The notes below the pieces were generated by a model. The model ran no database searches. It was not told the origin of the DNA and worked only from the letters and a program-made list of their open reading frames with translations. The position numbers and the translations under genes are program-made. DNA of 64,000 nucleotides, taken from NCBI RefSeq assembly GCF_031143425.1, contig NC_090444.1, forward strand, positions 1,352,040,323 to 1,352,104,322. Direction: 5' to 3'. Below are positions 35,695-45,107 of this stretch, in pieces (the stretch's first letter is position 1; each line of letters begins with the position of its first letter). The stretch is from Pleurodeles waltl (Eukaryota > Chordata > Amphibia > Caudata > Salamandridae).

Positions 35695-35843
35695 CTAAAA
35701 ACAAAATGACAGACCAGATGGACGAGATGGCTTCTGATCATCCGAAATTACAGCAGTGGATTCCTCACTGAAGGCTTGTTCCTGGGCTGGAGTGGAGGTA
35801 TCTTGGCTGCCAGACGGTGGTCCACTGGGCCGGATGTTTGCAC
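35695..35843 (-). pseudogene. SANT protein A exon 2 remnant, element 4
   Basis: After the acceptor CCTTCACAG the minus strand reads STPAQEQAFSEESTAVISDD and then QKPSRPSG before a TAG at 35695-35697. This aligns with STPPPEEAHSEDSSSVSLDL and DDQPGPSG near the start of protein A exon 2 in element 1. The coiled-coil and basic tail are missing. Exon 1 would lie to the right, beyond the element 2 insertion, and was not found. Confidence 0.5.
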
Positions 35844-35879
35844 CTGTGAAGGTTGCAGAGAATATATAATTAACATATA

Positions 35880-36020
35880 GGGGGTCATTACAACCCTGGT
35901 GGACGGTGTTAAAGCTGCGGTAATACCGCAAACAGGCCGGCGGAAAAAAAGGGAATTATGACCGTGGCGGAAACCGCCAACATAGACAGACACTTTAACA
36001 CTCCGACCGCCATGGCGGTA
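35880..36020. repeat. Left terminal and subterminal repeats, element 2
   Basis: The terminal repeat GGGGGTCATTACAAC is followed by the palindrome GCGGTAATACCGC (about 35918) and, ~75 bp in, a second end-like motif ATTATGACC (35955-35963). The right end has the same motif inverted (45005-45013), as do elements 1 and 3 and the related MITEs. Confidence 0.6.
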
Positions 36021-36206
36021 CAGACAAGCAGCGTGGCGGTCACCGCCAACAGACAGGCGGAAGACAAAGTACCGCCCATAGTATTACAACACACCAATCC
36101 GCCACCTTTTCCGGGGCGGATTCACCGTGGATAAAAACATGGCGGAAACAGCTTTTGCAATGGGAAAACGCTCACCTGAACACACTCCACAAGGAAGGAG
36201 GCCACA

Positions 36207-39200
36207 ATGGAGCCCGAACTCCAAATACTCCCTGTGCTTGTCTACCTGCTCCTCTACGAACACCAGCAACGGCGGCGCCGAAGACAACGGTGAGTACTGC
36301 ACCTACGACATAGGGGAGGCAAAAGTCAGGGACACACACACGCAACACCCCCACCCTCAACCCGACCCTCGCACACTACAACACACACACCAATGCATTT
36401 CCAAACATCACAGGAACAACCCACAACCGCCCGGAAGAATGCAACGACAAAACCAAATTACTTGAACCATTGTAATCCAAATACAGTAAGCTCATATATG
36501 AAGAAATGTATACACATTCAAAATATATACATCACGATTAGTAGTGCAGGTATGCACATTTCAATGTCCGTGGACCACTGGGCCCACAATGCATGGGCGA
36601 GGCCCACACTAGATACCTGTCCACAAACGGAGAGAACACTGCAGGGGCATCAGATAGAAATACAGCAGGCACCTCAGGGGGAAGGGAAGGGGGGTCACAT
36701 CAGCCGGATGAGTGCACGACGCCAGATCCACAACGGGGCTCCATGCCCAGTGATCAATCCTGGGGAGTGCAAAGCCACAGTCTCTCAAGTCTCTACAGTG
36801 GTTGGTTTCCTCACTGTTCCATCCTGGGGAGTGCAAAGCCACAGTCTCTCAAGTCTCTACAGTGGTTGGTTTGCCCACTGTACCATCCTGGGGAGTGCAA
36901 AGCCACAGTCTCTCAAGTCTCTACAGTGGTTGGTTTGCCCACTGTTCCATCCTGGGGAGTGCAAAGCCACAGTCTCTCAAGTCTCTACAGCGGTTGGTTT
37001 GCCCACTGTACCATCCTGGGGAGTGCAAAGCCACAGTCTCTCAAGTCTCTACAGTGGTTGGTTTGCCCACTGTACCATCCTGGGGAGTGCAAAGCCACTG
37101 TCTCTCAAGTCTCTACAGTGGTTGGTTTGCCCACTGTTCCATCCTGGGGAGTGCAAAGCCACAGACCCTCAAGTCGATGCATGTCTCCACAGGTTCTGGA
37201 GGGGGACTGCTGCCCAGAGTGCTTCATCCTGTGAAGGGTTCAGGTAGTGGATGCAGTTCTCCACTGGTTCCGGAGGGGGACTGGTGCCCAGAGTGATTCA
37301 TCCTGTGAAGGATTCAGGTAGTGGATGCAGTTCTCCACTGGTTCTGGAGGGGGACTGGTGCCCAGAGTCTTCATCCTGTGAAGGATTCAGGTAGTGGATG
37401 CAGTTCTCTACTGGTTCTGGAGGGGGACTGGTGCCCAGAGTGGTTCATCCTGTGAAGGATTCAGGTAGTGGATGCAGTTCTCCACTGGTTCTGGAGGGGA
37501 ACTGGTGCCCAGAGTGCATCACGCTCCCCATGACGGTCCCAGTTCCGTCACTGTCCCAGCTGCACATGGGCTAACGATGCTTGAGTTGGCGGTCTTTGCC
37601 CTGTTCAGCGGTGCTTGCTATGGCGGTCTTTGCCCTATTCAGCGGTGCTTGACTTTGCTGTCTCTGACCTGTCCAGCGGTGCTTGCCATGGCGGTCTTTG
37701 CCCTGTTTAGCAGTGCTTGACTTTGCTGTCTCTGACCTGTTCAGCAGTGCTTGCCATGGCGGTCTTTGCCCTGTTCAGCGGTGCTTTGCCATGGCGGTCT
37801 TTGCCCTGTTCAGCGGTGCTTGACTTTGCTGTCTCTGACCTGTGCAGCGGTGTGTGGCATGACGTCCCTCAGTGCCCAGCGGGGCTGTGGCTGCCGGGGC
37901 CCTCCCGGGCACTGACGCTGGCGGTGGTCTCCTGACCAGTGACGATTGTGCTGCCCTCCTGGGCACTGACTCTGGCGGTGGTCTCCGGACCAGTGACGAT
38001 TGTGCTGCCCTCCTGGGCACAGACTCTGGCGGTGGTCTCCGGACCAGTGACGATTGTGCTGCCCTCCTGGGCACTGACTCTGGCGGTGGACTCCGGACCA
38101 GTGACGATTGTGCTGCCCTCCTGGGCACTGACTCTGGCGGTGGTCTCCGGACCAGTGACGAATGTGCTGTCCTCCTGGGCACTGACGCTGGCGGTGGTCT
38201 TCTGGCGGTGGTCTCCTGACCAGTGACGATTGTGCTGCCCTCCAGAGCACTGACGCTGGCGGTGGTCTCCTGACCAGTTACGATTGTGCTGCAACTCCTG
38301 GGTACTGACTCTAGCGGTGGTCTCCTGACCAGTGACGATTGTGCTGCCCTCCAGGGCACTGACGTTGGCAGTGGTCTCCTGACCAGTGACGATTGTGCTG
38401 CCCTCCTGGGCACTGACTCTGGCGGTGGTCTCCGGACCAGTGACGATTGTGCTGCTCTCCTGGGCACTGACTCTGGCGGTGGTCTCCGGACCAGTGACGA
38501 TTGTGCTGCCTTCCTGGGCACTGACTCTGGCGGTGGTCTCCGGACCAGTGACGACAGTGCTGCCCTCCTGGGCACTGACTCTGGCGGTGGTCTCCGGACC
38601 AGTGACGATAGTGCTGGTGGTGGCGTCCTGGCCAGTGGGGAGGATGGTGGCCTTCTCCGCCGTGCTGCTCTTCCCAGACTTTGGAGACTTCTTCTGCCCC
38701 TTCACCACCTTGTGAGGAGTCACAGCTGACTCGGCACTCCCCCCGGGACCCTTGTGAGCGGCTTTGCCGGCAGGAGTCTTCACCCTCTCCTGTCGGGCAC
38801 TGTCCAACTTCTGGTGTTTTACAGGGGGTGGACTGGCAGTGCTTTGGTCCCGTGTCACACTGGCTGCCCTGATGCCCGGTGCACTCCATATACTTCTAAC
38901 ACGCACCACTGGAACCTGACTTTTTTTGGCTGAGGTGCTAGTACGGGACCTATGATTTGGAGGGGTGGGGGTGGTGGGAAAGAGGTCAACGTTGCTCAGG
39001 AAAAGTTTCTGACGAACACTGGGATGGGTAGCTAGAGGGGATCTGGGAGTGGAGGAAGAGGAGGTGGTTGTAGGAGGTGTAACTTTAGATGATTTGGGTG
39101 CAGGTGCATGTTCTGGAGGCTGTCGTGAGGTGGATGGATGTTGGGTGTGTGGGTGCCTGCGTTTGTGTACTTTGGGAGGGGGCGTCACAGACACACTGGG

Positions 39201-42200
39201 AGAGGACACAGGGGACGTGTAAATGGTAGTGGGGGTGGTGAGTGCAGGTGAGCTGGGTGTGGTGCTGGGTGTTCTGGTGCGAGTCCTAGTGGCTGTAGAT
39301 GTAGTTCATGCAGGTGAGATTGTAGACAACACTGGGAGGGAGGAGGGAGACGACGAGGAGGGGGACACAGTGGAGGCAGTGGATGTTGCTGTGTCTGTAT
39401 GTGGGTGATGCTTGTGTGAGTGCCTGTGGGATGTGTGGTGCCTATGTTTGCCAGAGCCACTTTTGTGTGTTGAGGTGTGTACATGCTGGTCTGATGGTGT
39501 GCTTGGGATAGGCTGGGGTACAGGGGATTGGGTCTGGGTGGAGGAAGTTGGAGGGGGGAGGCTAGAGACAGGGACAATGGCTGCCATCAGTGCTGAGGCC
39601 AGAGATTGCAGGGTTCGATGAAGGGCAGCCTGACCAGAATGAATGCCCTCCAGGAATGCATTACTTTGTTGCAACTCCCTTTCTACACCATGGATGGCAT
39701 TCACAATGGTAGACTGCCCAATAGTGAGTGACCTGAGGAGGTCAATGGCCTCCTCACTGAGGGCAGCAGGGGTGACAGGGGCAGGGGTTGAGGTGCCTGG
39801 GGCGAAGGTGATGCCCACCCTCATGGGTGAGCGGGCACAGGGCACACGCTGAGGGGCTGCTGGGAGGGCGGTGCTGGTGGGGGGGTGGCGGCTGTACCTG
39901 TAGAAGTGGGGGGCACAGATGGTGCCGCCACCACAAAGGAGCTCCCATCGGAGGACGAGTCCTTGTCGCTGTCTGCTTATTCGGTGACCGACGTGAAGCT
40001 CCCTTCGCCCTCCGTCCCACTGGTGTATTCGGAGGCTGTGGTGTGGCCCTCCATGGCCATCTGGGATGCAGCTCCCTCGTGCTCTGGTGCCACTGTACCT
40101 CCGCCTGATGATGCTGATGCACAAAAGAACAGGGAGAGCACAAAAAGGGGGGGAACAGAAGAAAGACAGGTTGAGTGCATGGCTTACCGCTACCGTTGGC
40201 GGACAATACAGACACAGCAGCCCACTGCACTACACCGTGCTCTTGGACTCTACAGATGCAGTTCCTGGGATATGGCCTACATGGCTATGAGTGTCATCTG
40301 TCCACATAGATGACACAGGGGCATGTATACCTGTACTTGGCACTCTACAGAGGTGGGGTGGAGTGGCACATGGCCTGCATTCTGGAGGGGCCTAGTCTAC
40401 GGAACTCGCCCTGGCCTAGGGAAACCCACAGCCCTCCTCCCCACCCAGACCCCTCCACTGCCCGCAAATTCATCAGAATGTGAGTGTACTCACCCCCTTG
40501 TGTCTGCTGTGATGCCCTCAAGCGCCCATTCAACTCAGGGTAGGCCACCGCCAGGATCCAGAACATCAGGGGGGTCATGGTGTGACGGGCACCCCTCCCA
40601 CATTGGGAGGCCATCCCAGCTGAGCCTCCGCCGTCTTCTTGCTCCAGCGGCGAATGTCCTCCCATCTTTTACGGCAGTGGGTGCTCTGTCTCTGGTGGAC
40701 CCCCAGGATCCTTCTTCTGGTGGGCGCTGACCTACATGACATGTACAGGGGAAGAAGAGAAGTCATTAGCAACAGCACCGTCGAAGTGAGTGGCGCACAT
40801 CCCTGCCCTTGCCATGTGGTGCATGTATTCACACTCCTTCATGCTCGCATACCTCTGCCCCCTTCCTACTTACATCCAGCCCTCTCCACCCAGGCATAGC
40901 CCATACAACTTGCACCCTATGTACTCACCTGTTGGTCTGGAGGACCGTAGAGTAGCGTGTACTGGGGGAGGACCCCGTCCACAAGCTTCTCCAACTCCTG
41001 TGCAGTGAAGGCAGGGGCCCTTTCCCCAGACGCATGAGCCATTGTCTCTTCCAGACCGAGGTCACAGCAGCACATGCAGTGTAGGTCCTCTCCTGTTGAA
41101 GGTCAGGTATCGAGTGAGTGAACAGATAGAAAATGGCGGTCACGTCCGCGGCGGTGCGTATCATCACCGCCGGTGCACTTCGTCATTGGCTCCTGGGACC
41201 CATAGGGTCCAATGTTAACCAATGCAGCATTGCGCTGCGGTCTTCGACCGCCTACCGTGACGGTGTACAACGCCAGCGCAGTTACCTCACATCCAATTGT
41301 CCCAGTTTAGAGGTCAGGCAGCCGCCATTTCAGGGGCCCACATGGCTTCATTTACAACTGCGTCACACATACCTAGGCCTGGACTCAACAAACTTACAGA
41401 CAGCTTTTTGGATTATGTTTCGTGTACTGTGTAGCTGTGGGTATATACCTCTGAGTTGCTTGACTCTGTGGTCGCTGTTGTCCTTCCTAGGCACCGTCAG
41501 CTGGGACATGTGAGGAGATGGCAGAATCCTCCGGTGTACCGACCGCTGGTGGATCTGTTGACAATGGAGGAGCGACATTTAATCATCACCTACAGGTTTG
41601 ACCGTGCCACAATCCAGGAACTGTGTACCCAGTTGGAGCCAGATCTGATATCACCAATCCACCATCCCACAGGAATCTCCCCTGAAGTGCAGGTGCTGTC
41701 AGTACTCCATTTCCTTGCAAGTGGGTCATTTCAAACAACAGTGGCCATGGCATCAGGGATGTCCCAGGCTATGTTTTCCAATGTGTTGTCCAGAGTGTTG
41801 TCTGCCCTGCTGAAACACGTGAGGAGCTACATCGTTTTCCCTCAGGTGGAGGATTTGGCTACAGTTAAAGGTGACTTCTATGCCCTGGGACATATCCCTA
41901 ACATCATAGGTGCCATTGATGGGACCCATGTGGCTTTGGTCCCCCCCCACAGGAGTGAACAGGTGTACAGGAACCGGAAGAGTTATCATTCGATGAATGT
42001 ACAGATGGTATGTTTGGCAGACCAGTACATCTCGCAGGTAAATGCTATGTTCCCTGGCTCAGTGCATGACGCCTACATCCTGTGGAATAGCAGCATCCCG
42101 TATGTGATGGGTCAACTCCAGAGGCACCGTGTGTGGCTATTAGGGGACTCTGGTTACCCCAACCTGTCATGGCTATTGACCCCAGTGAGGAATCCCAGGA

Positions 42201-42526
42201 CCAGGGCAGAGGAACGCTACAATGAGGCCCATGGGCGGACTAGGAGGGTGATCGAACGCACCTTCTGCCTCCTGAAGGCCAGGTTCAGGTGCCTGCATAT
42301 GACAGGTGGTTCCCCATTCTACTCACCAAGGAAGGTGTGCCAGATCATCATCGCCTTCTCGATGCTTCACAATCTTGCTTTGCGACGCCAGGTGCCTTTT
42401 CTGCAGGAGGATGGTCCCGATGACGGTGTTGTGGCAGCTGTGGAGCCTGTGGACAGTGATGAGGAGGAAGCAGAGGAAGAAGACATTAATAACAGGGACT
42501 CTGTCATACAGCAATATTTCCAGTGA
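36207..42526 (+). CDS. PIF/Harbinger transposase (HARBI1-like), element 2, two exons
   Basis: Exon 1 is 36207-36289 (ATG, 83 nt, MEPELQILPVLVYLLLYEHQ then QRRRRRQ) ending at GTGAGT. Exon 2 is 41491-42526 after TCCTTCCTAG. The join supplies one base to finish the last codon (R28) and gives 372 residues in one frame, about the usual length of this family. Arg-rich residues 21-38 (QRRRRRQR, VRRW) lead into VYRPLVD, then a helical DNA-binding region (about 50-130). The DDE triad is D171 (GAIDGTHV), D247 (LLGDSGYP) and E283 (RRVIERTF). The C-terminus is acidic, ending QQYFQ. One oddity is Cys in ERTFCLL where other copies have Gly. The 5.2 kb intron contains protein B on the other strand. Exon 1 is a reconstruction from phase, splice sites and the parallel in element 3. 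Confidence 0.8.
36757..37205. repeat. 64-bp minisatellite, 7 copies
   Basis: Units start ATCCTGGGGAGTGC at 36757, 36821, 36885, 36949, 37013, 37077 and 37141, exactly 64 bp apart; the last diverges. Because 64 is not a multiple of 3, all three plus frames show the same repeated peptides, which explains the three overlapping ORFs here; they are not genes. A 55-bp relative occurs in element 3. Confidence 0.9.
37185..37515. repeat. 74-bp minisatellite, about 4.5 copies
   Basis: Units containing ATGCAGTTCTCCACTGGTTC start at 37251, 37325, 37398 and 37472 (73-74 bp). The same unit occurs at 51010-51215 in element 3. Confidence 0.85.
37580..37860. repeat. About 33-bp minisatellite
   Basis: Alternating blocks GGCGGTCTTTGCCCTGTTCA and GACTTTGCTGTCTCTGACCT, each followed by AGCGGTGCTTG. 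It lies just past the stop of protein B. Confidence 0.7.
37869..41042 (-). pseudogene. SANT protein B, three exons, element 2 (disrupted)
   Basis: Exon 1 is complement 40929-41042 (ATG at 41042, 38 codons; FTAQELEKLVDGVLPQY, LYGPPDQQ). Exon 2 is complement 40494-40731 (QRQSTHCRKRWEDIRRW). Exon 3 is complement 37869-40113 (acidic Ser/Thr region, helical block EEAIDLLRSLTIGQSTIVNA, His/Ser-rich and Pro-rich regions, then an 18-residue tandem repeat). Exons 1 and 2 together form a SANT/Myb-like DNA-binding domain distinct from protein A. Damage: about 31 nt missing in exon 2 compared with element 3, a further frame change in exon 2, TAA after SFTSVTE in the acidic region, a frame change near 39880, and TGA at 39306-39308 where element 3 has a Cys codon. 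The gene lies inside the transposase intron. Its role is unknown; DNA binding is inferred from the domain. Confidence 0.65.
37900..38625 (-). repeat. 54-bp coding minisatellite, 13 copies, in protein B
   Basis: GACGATTGTG-type anchors lie at 37941, 37995, 38049, 38103, 38157, 38226, 38280, 38334, 38388, 38442, 38496, 38550 and 38604, all 54 bp apart except one 69-bp step. On the minus strand each unit encodes 18 residues (QEGSTIVTGPETTARVSA). Most units are in frame, but one stretch between about 38205 and 38295 is read in another frame before returning. Confidence 0.9.
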
Positions 42527-42814
42527 CACACAGGTGAGAACACATTTTTTTACTATTACATTTACTTTCACACTTCTACTTCTATCCTGTCTGTCAGTTT
42601 GAAGCAGTATATGCTAACTGAGTGGTACATTTCCATTACGGTTTCACAGGTGTGGTTACCAACGTGTGTCATCTGCTTGCATCCTTCATGGGCTTGTGAT
42701 GTGTGACATAGGTATGTTGACATTACATTTTCGAACGGATTTTGTCATTGTCATAGCTAATACACATTCTCAAAATCACAGACTGACTCCAGATTGTTTT
42801 GTGGTTCAAGGGTG

Positions 42815-42820
42815 TTTATT
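42815..42820 (-). promoter_or_regulatory. Poly(A) signal of SANT protein A, element 2
   Basis: AATAAA on the minus strand, about 180 bp past the protein A stop; same position as in element 1. Confidence 0.5.
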
Positions 42821-42999
42821 GAAGTGCTAATTATTGGAGGGGGTGGCAAAATGGTGATGGTGGAGGAATGTCCATGGCAGAGTCCAGTCTATTAGTCTCA
42901 CAGGTGCACTGCCCATATGGGCATAGGAAGTGGAGCTGGAACAGTTCCAATCTGGACAGGGTCACAAAGTGGGACAGTGGGATGACAATCAGGGTGGTC

Positions 43000-44503
43000 T
43001 CATTTCCTGGCGGGGGTCTTGCCATCTTGCTCTGTCCTGTTCCTGGATATCAGGGACCGCTTGCGGGGTGGTTCTCCGTCTGCAGGGGGTGGGGTGCTGG
43101 TGTGGTGGTCCTGTGGCGGGGCGTCCTGTCCACTAGCGCCGGCAGAGGTGGTGGGCAGTTCATCGTCCAGGCTAGTGTCAGGGGCCCCTTGGAGTGCCAC
43201 GGTGTCCCTCATGGTCTTCTGTATATCCTTCAGCACCCCTACTATGGTGCCCAGGGTGGAGCTGATGGTTCTGAGCTCCTCCCTGAACCCCAAATACAGT
43301 TCGTCCTGCATGCGCTGAAACTTTGCCAGGACCGTCGCCATCGTCTCCTGGGAGTGGTGGTATGCTCCCATGATGGAGGAGAGGGCCTCGTGGAGAGTGG
43401 GTTCTCTTGGCCTGTCCACCCCCTGTCGCACAGCAGCCCTCCCAGTTCCCCTGTGTTCCTGGGCCTCCGTCCCCTGGACCGTGTGCCCACTACCACTGCC
43501 CCCAGGTCCCTGTTGTTGTTGGGGTGGTGGGTTATCCTGGGTTCCCTGTAGTGGTGGACACACAGCTGATTGACATGTCCTGGGAACGGAGGTATGGGCC
43601 CGCTGGGTGGGTGCTGTGCTGGTGTTACCAGAGGGTGGAAGGTCAGTGTTGGGCTGTACCTGTGCGAGGGGAACCGACTGTCCCGAGGCCCACGATGGTC
43701 CGGGCTGGTCATCTTGATCCAGTTGGCCAGAGCTGCTGTCATCACTGTGGGCCTCTTCTGGGGGTGGGGTAGAGATATCTTGACCCTCCTGTCTGGTAAC
43801 GTTAGGTAGTGGTCCTGCAACGACATTGCATGTGTGTGTGTCATGGTGTGCAATGGGTGGGTGAGCGTGTACCCCAGTGCTAGCTTTCCTGTGTGGGGGC
43901 TTGTGTGATGATGGTTAGGGGTTGTTATGGGTATGTGCAGTGGGCATGCTTTAGTGAGGGGTGTCCATGCTTTGTTGTGTCATGCAGGGCTTGGTGTTGG
44001 GATGGGTGGTTTGTGTTATTAGTACATTAGTGAGGAGTTGGAGTGATAGGGGAGGGGGTGAGGGAGGGGGTGTGTGATAGCATGCAGGTAGGGTGGGGGA
44101 TATGATAGTTAAGATTTGACTTACCAGTGTCCATTCCTCCACCGACTCCTCCGAGGCCCTCTGGGTGCATAATGGTCAAGACTTGCTCTTCCCATTTTGT
44201 TAGTTGTGGGGGAGGAGGTGGGGGTCCGCCGCCAGTCCGCTGAATCGCGATGTTGTGCCTGGAGACCACGGAACGCACCTTCCCCCGTAGGTCGTTCCAC
44301 CTCTTCCTGATGTCCTCCCGATTTCTTGGGTGCTGTCCCACTGCGTTTACCCTGTCGACGATTCTTCGCCATAGCTCCATCTTCCTAGCTATGGAGGTGT
44401 GCTGCACCTGTGATCCAAATAGCTGTGCCTCTACCCGTACGATTTCCTCCACCATAACCCTGAGCTCCTCCTCCGAAAACCTGGGGTGTCTTTGGCGTGC
44501 CAT
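43000..44503 (-). CDS. SANT/Myb-like Harbinger partner protein A, element 2
   Basis: Exon 1 is complement 44125-44503 (ATG at 44503, MARQRHPRFSEEEL) and exon 2 is complement 43000-43814. The phase-1 junction (GTAAGT donor, TTGCAG acceptor) gives an open 397-residue frame. The SANT/Myb-like domain spans residues about 5-85 with W45 and W69 in ELWRRIVDRVNAVG and IRKRWNDLRG. A poly-Pro hinge (residues 94-99) follows, then WEEQVLTIMHPEGL, an acidic Ser/Gln region, a helical region (HEALSSIMGAYHHSQETM) and a basic tail (PPRKRSLISRNR). In described Harbinger elements this protein supports nuclear import of the transposase and binding to the ends. It is convergent with the transposase; stop codons are about 470 bp apart. 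Closely similar to the element 1 protein. Confidence 0.82.
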
Positions 44504-44984
44504 GGGGTGGTGTAGGTGATGTGTGGGGTGGTGTATGTGGTGATGAGTGTGGTGATGTGTAGTGGTGTGTGGTGTTTTGTGCGTGGATGTTGTGTGGGTG
44601 ATGGTGTTGTGTGCCTCTGTGTGGTGGGGTTGTCTATTGCTATGCTCTTTCTCTGTCGTCTTCGTCTCTAATTTTTGCTCGTAGGGGTTTGTGGGTGATG
44701 TGGGTGTGTGTTTTACATTGTAATGGGTGTGTGGAACTGGTGTTTGTATGTGTATCAGGTGTGTGTATTTGGAATTGTCCAATGTGGCGGTGTTTTGGAG
44801 ATGTGTGTGTATTTTGAGCGCGGCGGTGTGTACCGCCAATGGAATACCGCGTTGAAAGACCGCTGTGTGGATTCGTGTGTCGTAATAGCATGGGCGTGTT
44901 TCTGTTGGCGTGACAGTGGAGGATTTGTTTTCACCAGTTTATCACTGACCTTTGTTGTGGCGGACTTGTGTGGGTGTCTGAATT

Positions 44985-45104
44985 TCGGCGGATTCCGAGA
45001 TGTAGGTCATAATAGCTGTGGCGGAATTCCGCAGCCGCGGCGGTGTATTGGCGGTCTTCTGCACGGCGGTAAGCAGCTTTTACTGCCGATGTTGTAATGA
45101 CCCC
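44985..45104. repeat. Right terminal and subterminal repeats, element 2
   Basis: GTTGTAATGACCCCC at 45090-45104 is the exact complement of the left end. GGTCATAAT lies at 45005-45013, with ACCGC/GCGGT palindromes (GCAGCCGCGGCGG) between. Confidence 0.65.
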
Positions 45105-45107
45105 CAT

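Larger units (their letters stand above)
27293..35876 (+). mobile_element. Harbinger element 4, old and decayed, interrupted by element 2
   Basis: A terminus-like GGGCCTGATTTAAATCTTGG followed by GTGGTAATACCGC lies at 27293, after TTA. The interior keeps the gene order of element 2: SANT protein B on - (30798-32692), transposase on + (33382-34476) and SANT protein A on - (exon 2 remnant, 35695-35843). Element 2 is inserted at 35877-35879, just upstream (in minus-strand sense) of the protein A exon 2 acceptor. No right end of element 4 was recognised beyond element 2. The left boundary could instead be the similar terminus at 28456. Confidence 0.6.
35880..45104 (+). mobile_element. Harbinger element 2, complete, 9.2 kb, three genes
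   Basis: Terminal inverted repeats GGGGGTCATTACAAC (35880-35894) and its exact complement (45090-45104) are flanked by an exact 3-bp duplication ATA (35877-35879 and 45105-45107). Order inside: transposase exon 1 (+), minisatellites, SANT protein B (-), transposase exon 2 (+), SANT protein A (-), right end. Transposase and protein A are open; protein B is broken. The intact ends, exact duplication and open genes suggest a relatively young insertion into element 4. Confidence 0.9.

Noticed and set aside
36393..37296. Three overlapping plus-strand ORFs of 164-284 codons
   Set aside because: They are the three frames of the 64-bp tandem repeat; period 64 makes every frame open and repetitive. 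The region is transposase intron.
37872..38729. Plus-strand ORFs over the 54-bp repeat, and a CRISPR-like look of regular spacing
   Set aside because: The repeat units are contiguous with no unique spacers, and the minus frame continues a conserved protein. The plus ORFs are shadows. A eukaryotic window does not carry CRISPR arrays.
39840..39890. Programmed -1 ribosomal frameshift at the G7/C7 run in protein B
   Set aside because: Element 3 shows the same frame offset without a slippery run, so recoding is not supported.
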